From: Agelaius tricolor
Taxonomy: Eukaryota > Chordata > Aves > Passeriformes > Icteridae
Assembly: GCA_023055355.1 (NCBI GenBank)
Contig: JALJCS010000035.1
Location: 1,488,001-1,552,000 of the forward strand
Length of the DNA: 64,000 nt
Direction of reading: 5' to 3'
A model generated the notes under the pieces. The model had not been told where the DNA came from, ran no database searches, and saw nothing but the letters and a program-made list of their open reading frames with translations. Positions 57,560-64,000 of the stretch are shown here, in pieces (within the stretch, counting starts at the first letter, position 1; each line of letters starts with the position of its first letter). Both the position numbers and the translations under genes were made by a program.

Positions 57560-58160
57560 GAGCCCTCTGTGTCCTGCTTTACTGCTTCCTCCTGCCTCTC
57601 ATCATTTCAGCTCCGAGCACAAGGGAAAACAGCCCAAAAGGCAGAAAAATGAAAGAGCTTTTTTCTAGGTGACCTCTGCTATAGGTGTCACTTGTCAGAC
57701 ACCGCCAGGGCCAGCAGCAGGAGGTGACCCCAGGTCCCCCTGCCCAGTGCTGCTCTCTCTGGTGCTGCCTCTCTGTGTTTTCTCCGTGTTTTCTGGTGGT
57801 CCAGTGCAGAGGGGAAGGGAAATGTGGAAATGTGGTTGTTGTGTGGAGCGTTGAGGCTAAAAATAGTTTCCCTCTCGTGCTCCATCTGAATGGGCAGCCA
57901 CATTTGACTGTACATGGATTTGTCTGATAGTCCCATTTCAGTGTAAGAGACAAAATATCTTAGTTATGGCTTTGTTCTCCAGCTAACAATGGGTAGCTAA
58001 AAATATCCCACTTTGTTCCACTCAATAAAGCTCTCTCAAGGGGAGACACTAACGTTACATTTTTGCCAAATCCATGCAAAACACGGCCAAAGAAAATGCG
58101 CATTTTTGCCAGCAGCTTTTCACAGAACGCGTAACCAGCAGAAAGCTCCGTCCTGTCGGG
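57560..58160. promoter_or_regulatory. Non-repetitive block with two MEF2-like sites
   Basis: Complex sequence with an exact MEF2 consensus CTAAAAATAG (57,857-57,866) and a near match CTAAAAATAT (57,997-58,006), about 140 bp apart. Candidate enhancer by composition only. Confidence 0.35.
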
Positions 58161-58289
58161 CTGTGCTGGGTGCCCTGCAGCATCCCAGCAGGGCCTTCCT
58201 CCCACCCTCATCCTCCTCTGGGCACGCTCCAGCTGCTGCCCTGTGCCCGAGGGGTTGGGCTGGGGCTGAGGAGCTGCCCGTGCCTGCCA

Positions 58290-58665
58290 GGGCTGCCCTG
58301 CTGTGCCAGGGGTGAGTGCCCTGCCAGGGGTGAGTGCCCTGCTGTGCCAGGGGTGAGTGCCCTGCTGTGCCAGGGTGAGTGCCCTGCTCTGCCAGGGGTG
58401 AGTGCCCTGCTGTGCCAGGGTGAGTGCCCTGCTCTGCCAGGGGTGAGTGCCCTGCTGTGCCAGGGTGAGTGCCCTGCTGTGCCAGGGCTGCCCTGCTGTG
58501 CCAGGGCTGCCCTGCTGTGCCAGGGTGAGTGCCCTGCTGTGCCAGGGTGAGTGCCCTGCTGTGCCAGGGGTGAGTGCCCTGCTCTGCCAGGGGTGAGTGC
58601 CCTGCTGTGCCAGGGTGAGTGCCCTGCTCTGCCAGGGTGAGTGCCCTGCTCTGCCAGGGCTGGCT
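58290..58665. repeat. About 22-bp minisatellite (GTGAGTGCCCTGCTGTGCCAGG)
   Basis: About 16 units; most contain CAGGGTGAGT or CAGGGGTGAGT, which match the 5' splice-site consensus on the plus strand. Confidence 0.94.
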
Positions 58666-58734
58666 GCTCGGTGGGTGCTGTGGTCTCACTCTAATTCCCT
58701 CATTTCCCATCTGGAAACCAGCCAGGCCAGTACC

Positions 58735-58885
58735 TGGGCACAGACCTTGTGGTGCCACACTCAGGAGGGTGCCAGAGGTGCCACCTCCCCCAGGCACCCG
58801 TGTGAGACCAACCCTGGCTGAGAGATCTGAAGGCTCCAGGGAGACCTTAGAGCCCTCCAGTGCCTAAAGGGGCTCCAACAGAGCC
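58735..58885 (+). mobile_element. CR1-related fragment
   Basis: Matches 54,590-54,740 over GGTGCCACACTCAGGAGG, GTGCCACCTCCCCC and CCAGTGCCTAAAGGGGCTCC. Confidence 0.7.
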
Positions 58886-59270
58886 CCTGCTCTTTGCTTT
58901 TCCTGCTCTTGGAGCTGCCCAGCAGCTCTGGTTTCCCCTGTGCCTGCCTTGGGAAGGGTGTTGGGCTTTTCTGCCCTCTCTGGTACTGGAGTTTCCCACT
59001 TTTCTGTCTCTCAATCATTCCTGTGGCTGCTCCCTGAGCCCATTCCCATTTCCAGCACCCTCCTGTTGTGCAGGCAATGATTTCCCTGGTCCTGGTGTCT
59101 CTCTCTGTGCTGTATTTGCTCTCCAGGCAGTGTCAGGCCCAGAGCTCCAAGCCAATATTTATAATATTTATAAATATTCCACCAGTTCTCACTGTGTGCC
59201 TTGGTCACAGCTTTGTCCCCTTGCTGCTTTTCCTCCATTTCCCCTGTGTTTATGAACTATATATTCCTTA
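58886..59270. other. Intergenic, no feature recognised
   Basis: No exon or array seen. Confidence 0.35.
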
Positions 59271-59274
59271 TTAA

Positions 59275-59800
59275 TTTATTTTCTCCATATGAAACCCCAC
59301 TGGAATTCAGGGAGAGCCATTCCAGTGGGGTTTCATATGGAGAAAATAAATAGATATTTATTATATTTATAAATACTCCAGTGGGGTTCAATGTGGAGAA
59401 AATAAATCAATATTTATAATATTTATAAGTATTCCAGTTTTCCAATATTCCAATTATTTATAAGTATTCCAGTTTTCCAATATTCCAATAATTCCAATAT
59501 TTATTATATTTATAAGTGGGGTTCAATATGGAGAAAATAAATAAATATTTCTAATATTTATAAATATTCCAGTGGGGTTCAATGTGGAGAAAATAAATAA
59601 ATATTTATCATATTTATAAGTATTCCAGTGGGGTTCAATATGGAGAAAATAAATAAATATTTATCATATTTATAAGTATTCCAGTGGGGTTCAATATGGA
59701 GAAAATAAATAAATATTTACAATGTTTATAAGTATTCCAGTGGGGTTTAATATGGAGAAAATGAATAAATCAATATTTATAATATTTATAAGTATTCCAG
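59275..59800. repeat. About 60-bp AT-rich minisatellite
   Basis: About eight units of CCAGTGGGGTTCAATATGGA then GAAAATAAATAAATATTTAT and TATTTATAAGTATT, with truncated units near 59,430-59,510. The first two units form a short inverted repeat (59,283-59,345). Confidence 0.93.
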
Positions 59801-60220
59801 AGGAGCAGGGGAGCTGAGGGTGCTGTGCCAAGCCTGTGGGGTTGCTTTGATGCCCCTGTGCAGCTCAGAGGGTGCAGATGGAGCAGGGACACAGCCTGGG
59901 GGATGATGTGTGGCTCATGGCTGCCCCAAACCTCCCTTGCCTGGTGCTTTCCCCACTCCTCACCACCCCAGGTGGGCAGGACCTGTCTGTGCTGAGCTCC
60001 AAGTGTGATTTTTGGGAAGGAGACGTGGCCTGCCGTGATTCATGAGGTGTTTGCTGCTGCAGCATTCCTGGAATGTACCTGCTTTATTTCTTCGCCTTCC
60101 TGCCTGCGACTGGAGAGGAGCTCAGCTCCTGCTCTGGGCTGCTGGGGACAGAGACCCAGCCCTGCTCTCAGGGGTGCCTTTCACCAGGACAAAACCCTGG
60201 GGCTGGAGGGCAGGGACCTG
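59801..60220. other. Intergenic, no feature recognised
   Basis: Unique DNA; no exon identified. Confidence 0.35.
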
Positions 60221-60224
60221 CTGG

Positions 60225-60695
60225 GGTGGTGTTCAGCCAGATGTGACAGGGCTGGGGTGGTGCTCTTCAGATGTGAAGGGCTATGGTGGTGTTATTCCAG
60301 ATGTGACAGGTCTATGGCAGTGTTCTGCCAGATGTGACAGCTCTATGGTGGTGTTCTTCCAGATGTGACAGGTCTATGGTGGTGTTCTGCCAGATGTGAC
60401 AGGTCTATGGTGGTGTTCTGCCAGATGTGACAGGGCTGGGGTGGTGCTCTTCCAGATGTGACAGGGCTGGGGTGGTGTTCTTCAGATGTGAAGGGCTATG
60501 GTGGTGTTATTCCAGATGTGACAGGGCTGGGGTGGTGCTCTTCCAGATGTGACAGGTCTATGGCAGTGTTCTTCCAGATGTGACAGGTCTATGGTGGTGT
60601 TCTGCCAGATGTGACAGGTCTATGGCGGTGTTCTCCCAGATGTGACAGGTCTATGGTGGTGCTCTTCCAGGGTGCTGTTCTGACAGATGTGACAG
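60225..60695. repeat. About 37-bp minisatellite, about 13 copies
   Basis: Unit: CCAGATGTGACAGGTCTATG plus GTGGTGTTCTG; a GGGCTGGGGTGGTGCTCTT variant alternates with it. Confidence 0.93.
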
Positions 60696-61610
60696 GGCTG
60701 GGGTGTCCCTCCCCAGCTCTGAGCCACCCCCAGCCCCCAGGGACATGCTGGGGTGCTGTTCTGCCACATCTAACCCGTTTGTGTCCCCTCCCCAGCTCTG
60801 AGTCCCCCCCCATGCCTGTGCATGTCCCCATCCGGGGCTGGCAGCTGAGCACAGCCACTCTGCAGTGTCCCCTGCTCAGTGATGTCCCCCTGTGCATGGT
60901 GGGGACATTCTCATGGTGCCAGCTCACCTGTGGGCTCCCCAGCACAGCCCCATGGAGGACAGGGGGTCCAGGGATGCAGCACAGACCCCCACACCCAGCA
61001 GAGCAGAGGCAGGAGGCACAGAATCCTCTCTGGAAGAGAGGAGAGTCACCAGACTTCTCCACAGAGCTGGACCTCCCCAGCCTAATGTGTGCCCCCAGAG
61101 CAGCAGCCCAGCCCTGCCTGCCCTGGCCTGGCTCCCTCAGGGCTCTCAGTGCACACAGGATCAGCCCCAAACCCCCCTGGCAGCCCCAAAGCCCCCAGCC
61201 CACCCTGGGCATGAGGAGCCAGGGAGATCCAGAGCTGCCAGGCTCCTCCAGGGTTCCCTGGCCACCTGTGCCCATGCCCCAGGCACTGCTGGCAGTGCCC
61301 TGGAGAAGGCACCAGGGAGGGGGACAGACTGCCAGGGGGCTTTTCTGGCTCACGTTGATTTATGGCCCAACCTCCAGCCAAAAAATGCACCCTGCCTGCA
61401 CTGGCATTCCTGGAGCAGATGCAGAGGGCTTATCAGCTGTCCCCAGGGGTTTCCTGGCTCTGAACCCTGCTGGGACAGTGGGACAGCCACCAGCAGCACG
61501 GGGCTGTGTCCCCCTCACTCACAGCACGGGGGTGTGGATGGGTGTGGGGTGTGTGTGCCCCCAGACAGAGCTCTGCCCTGTGGGGAGCAGCCTGGAGCGT
61601 TGGATCTGCT
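60696..61610. other. Intergenic, no feature recognised
   Basis: GC-rich unique DNA; open frames to 433 codons extend only through composition and have no domain I recognise. Confidence 0.35.
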
Positions 61611-61614
61611 GGCA

Positions 61615-62465
61615 AATTTATCCATCAGCCAGGAGGGATGGTTTAGGTGGGATATTGCCCATCACCCAGCACTGCTGGACTGGTTTTGGTGGGACATTTA
61701 TCCATGACCCAGCCAGGAGGGTTGGTTTGAGTGGAACATTTGTCCATTACCCATCCAGGAGGATTGGTTTGGGTGGGATATTTGTCCATTACCCATCCAG
61801 GAGGATTGGTTTGGGTGGGATATTTGTCCATCACACAGGCAGGAGGTTGGATTTGGTGGGACATTCTCCCATCACCCAGGAGGGTGCCAGTTTCCCAGGA
61901 AGGTTGGTTTAGGTAGGATGTTTATCCATCACCCAGCCAGGAGCACTGTTTTTGGTGGGAAATTTATCCATCACCCACCCAGGAGGGTTGGTTTGAGTGG
62001 GATATTTGCCCATCACCCAGCCAGAAGGGTTGGATTTGGTGGGATATTTATCCATCACCCAGCCAGGAGCACTGGTTTCATTCTGGTTTCATTCTGGTTT
62101 CATTCTGGTTTCAGTGGGACATCCTCCCATCACCCAGCCAGGAGCACTGGTTTCATTCTGGTTTCATTCTGGTTTCATTCTGGTTTCATTCTGGTTTTAG
62201 TGGGATGTTCTCCCATCACCCAGCCAGGAGCACTGGTTTCATTCTGGTTTCATTCTGGTTTCATTCTGGTTTCATTCTGGTTTCAGTGGGATGTTCTCCC
62301 ATCACCCAGCCAGGAGCACTGGTTTCATTCTGGTTTCAGTGGGACATTCTCCCATCACCCAGCCAGGAGCACTGGTTTCATTCTGGTTTCATTCTGGTTT
62401 CATTCTGGTTTCATTCTGGTTTCATTCTGGTTTCAGTGGGACATTCTCCCATCACCCAGCACTGC
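61615..62465. repeat. About 57-bp minisatellite with nested 11-bp expansion
   Basis: Units of CCATCACCCAGCCAGGAGCA and GTTTTGGTGGGATATTTATC. From about 62,070 each unit also carries 2-6 copies of the 11-mer TGGTTTCATTC, so there are two levels of tandem growth. Confidence 0.95.
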
Positions 62466-62825
62466 TGGACGGGGCAGAGGAGTTTGTTGAGCTACCAGCA
62501 GAGGCACACGCAGCTCATTTGCAGTGTGAGTAACCACAGCATGCCTTTGCTGTTGGAGGGCTGTGATGCCCTGTGGGATTTGCCCCCAGCTCAGGAAACG
62601 TTCCTGGGAGAGCCTTTCCCTGGCAGGAGAGCAGTGCCAGCTCCCGGAGTGGCCCCGCAGGGCTGTGAGCCCCAAACCCGCTGCCCTCTGTGCCACTCCT
62701 GCCCCACAAACAGCACGGGGGCACCGCCACGGGGGCTGGCACCGCCCTGCCGAGGAGCTGTCCCTGCACGCAGCGCCCAGCCCTGGCCCCGGGGCTGAAG
62801 AGCGGCTCCTGGCCCGGGGATCGTC
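62466..62825. other. Intergenic, no feature recognised
   Basis: Unique GC-rich DNA between two arrays. Confidence 0.35.
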
Positions 62826-63606
62826 CCTCGCTGCATCCCTGTGCCACGGGGCATCTCCTCTCTGCATCCCTGTGCCACGGGGCATCTCCTCTCTGCATCC
62901 CTGTGCCACGGGGCATCTCTGTGACAGAGAGAATCCTTCCTCTGCATCCCTGTGCCACGGGGCATCCCTTCCCTGCATCCCTGTGCCACGGAGCATCTCT
63001 GTGACAGAGAGCATCCTTCCTCTGCATCCCTGTGCCATGGGGCATCTCTGTGACACAGAGCATCCTTCCTCTGCATCCCTGTGCCACGGGGCATCCCTTC
63101 CCTGCATCCCTGTGCCACGGGGCATCTCTGTGACACAGAGCATCCTTCCTCTGCATCCCTGTGCCACGGGGCTTCCCTTCTCTGCATCCCTGTGCCATGG
63201 GGCATCCCCTCTCTGCATCCCTGTGCCACGGGGCATCTCTGTGACAGAGAGAATCCTTCCTCTGCATCCCTGTGCCACGGGGCATCCCTTCCCTGCATCC
63301 CTGTGCCACGGGGCATCTCTGTGACACAGAGCATCCCTTCTTTTCATCCCTGTGACACAGGGTTCCTCCTTTCTGCATCCCTGTGCCATAGGGCATCCCT
63401 GTGCCTCAGTGCTTTTCCCTTCTCTGCATCCCAGTGCCACAGGGCTTTCTTCTTTCTGCATCCCTGTGCCACGGGGCATCTCTTCTCTTCATCCCTGTGA
63501 CCCAGAGCATCCTTCCTCTGCATCCCTGTGCCATAGGGCATCCCTGTGCCACAGAGCATCCTTCCTCTGCATCTCTGTGCCTCAGTGCTTTTCCCTTCTC
63601 TGCATC
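62826..63606. repeat. About 26/54-bp minisatellite (CTGCATCCCTGTGCCACGGGGC)
   Basis: About 28 units of CTGCATCCCTGTGCCACGGG; many alternate with ATCTCTGTGACAGAGAGAAT or CACAGAGCATCCTTCC, giving a two-unit higher-order repeat. Open frames on both strands are artefacts. Confidence 0.95.
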
Positions 63607-63607
63607 T

Positions 63608-63792
63608 GATGTCTATCTTATATCTTACCTTTTGTATCTTATATCCATCTTATATTTTATGTCTTATATCTTATATCTATCTATATCATATCTTATATCT
63701 TATATATCTATTTTATATATCTTATATCATCTTATATCTATCTTATCTCTTATCTCTTAAATCTTACCTCTTATTTCTTATTTCTTATATGA
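63608..63792. repeat. TTATATC/TATCTTA microsatellite
   Basis: Degenerate TATCTTATAT repeats directly following the previous array. Confidence 0.93.
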
Positions 63793-64000
63793 TCTTTAGA
63801 AGCAGTGCTAGCACTGGCTCCCTCCTGAGGAAGCCCTGCTACTCCAGCCCCTCCTCCAGCTCCTCAGGGCCGTGGAGCCCAGCAGAGGCAGAGGGCTGAG
63901 GGGCACTGGGGGTGTACCTGGTGCCTGCTGTGTCCCACCTGAGACACCTCTCACCAGTCTGGACTGGGATGAGGCAGCAGAAAGCTCCTGAGCCCAAGGG
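63793..64000. other. Right edge, no feature recognised
   Basis: Unique GC-rich sequence. Confidence 0.3.

Noticed and set aside
60611..61912. 433-codon plus-strand frame
   Set aside because: Begins and ends in minisatellites; the middle shows no domain, no splice logic and no codon bias that I can recognise.
62433..63500. Large overlapping frames on both strands with CHRDA/HPCATG-like repeats
   Set aside because: Minisatellite artefact; three minus frames are open at once.

Overview
The window is vertebrate nuclear DNA, almost certainly from a bird and probably a passerine. Evidence: intron-split genes with GT-AG splice sites, many 3'-end fragments of CR1 LINEs, several families of short retroviral LTRs typical of songbird genomes, GC-rich short exons and unusually many minisatellites, as on an avian microchromosome. 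The species cannot be named. Names and homology below come from recognising family motifs and recalling the human proteins, not from a search.

Two protein-coding genes were found, both on the minus strand. From 29,609 down past the left edge lies the 5' part of DNAH9, an axonemal outer-arm dynein heavy chain. I resolved 19 consecutive coding exons (about 1,271 residues, roughly the first 28 percent of a protein of about 4,480). All have GT-AG junctions and the phases stay in register. Upstream of it, from 44,332 to 31,266, lies a complete ELAC2 gene (long-form tRNase Z) with 24 coding exons that join without a break into 850 codons plus stop. Both start codons sit in CpG-rich DNA. About 1.66 kb separates the ELAC2 stop codon from the DNAH9 start codon, and a good ELAC2 polyadenylation signal lies in that gap. 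The genes share no obvious pathway (ciliary motility versus nuclear and mitochondrial tRNA 3' processing); they are simply neighbours.

DNAH9 introns are crowded with tandem arrays that often begin within about 10 to 100 bp of an exon. Examples are a 57-bp minisatellite next to exon 19, a 550-bp polypyrimidine run filling intron 16, a roughly 64-bp array near exon 15, a 50-bp array near exon 13, a 25-bp array near exon 8 and a TATACA-type microsatellite near exon 5. They also hold several solo LTRs and CR1 tails. Exon 17 carries an in-frame triplication of a 12-residue unit.

From 44.6 kb to the right edge I see no convincing coding exon. This 19-kb intergenic stretch holds two LTRs, an inverted copy of a third, CR1 pieces, and about fifteen minisatellites that occupy much of the DNA. 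One is a G-rich array (47.4-48.2 kb) running into a small CpG-rich block. Three non-repetitive islands (about 50.2-50.7, 55.6-55.8 and 57.6-58.2 kb) are candidates for conserved regulatory DNA. Many long open frames here are by-products of tandem repeats. I did not find an evident new biological system; the most unusual content is the tandem-repeat architecture around DNAH9 exons and in the intergenic region.
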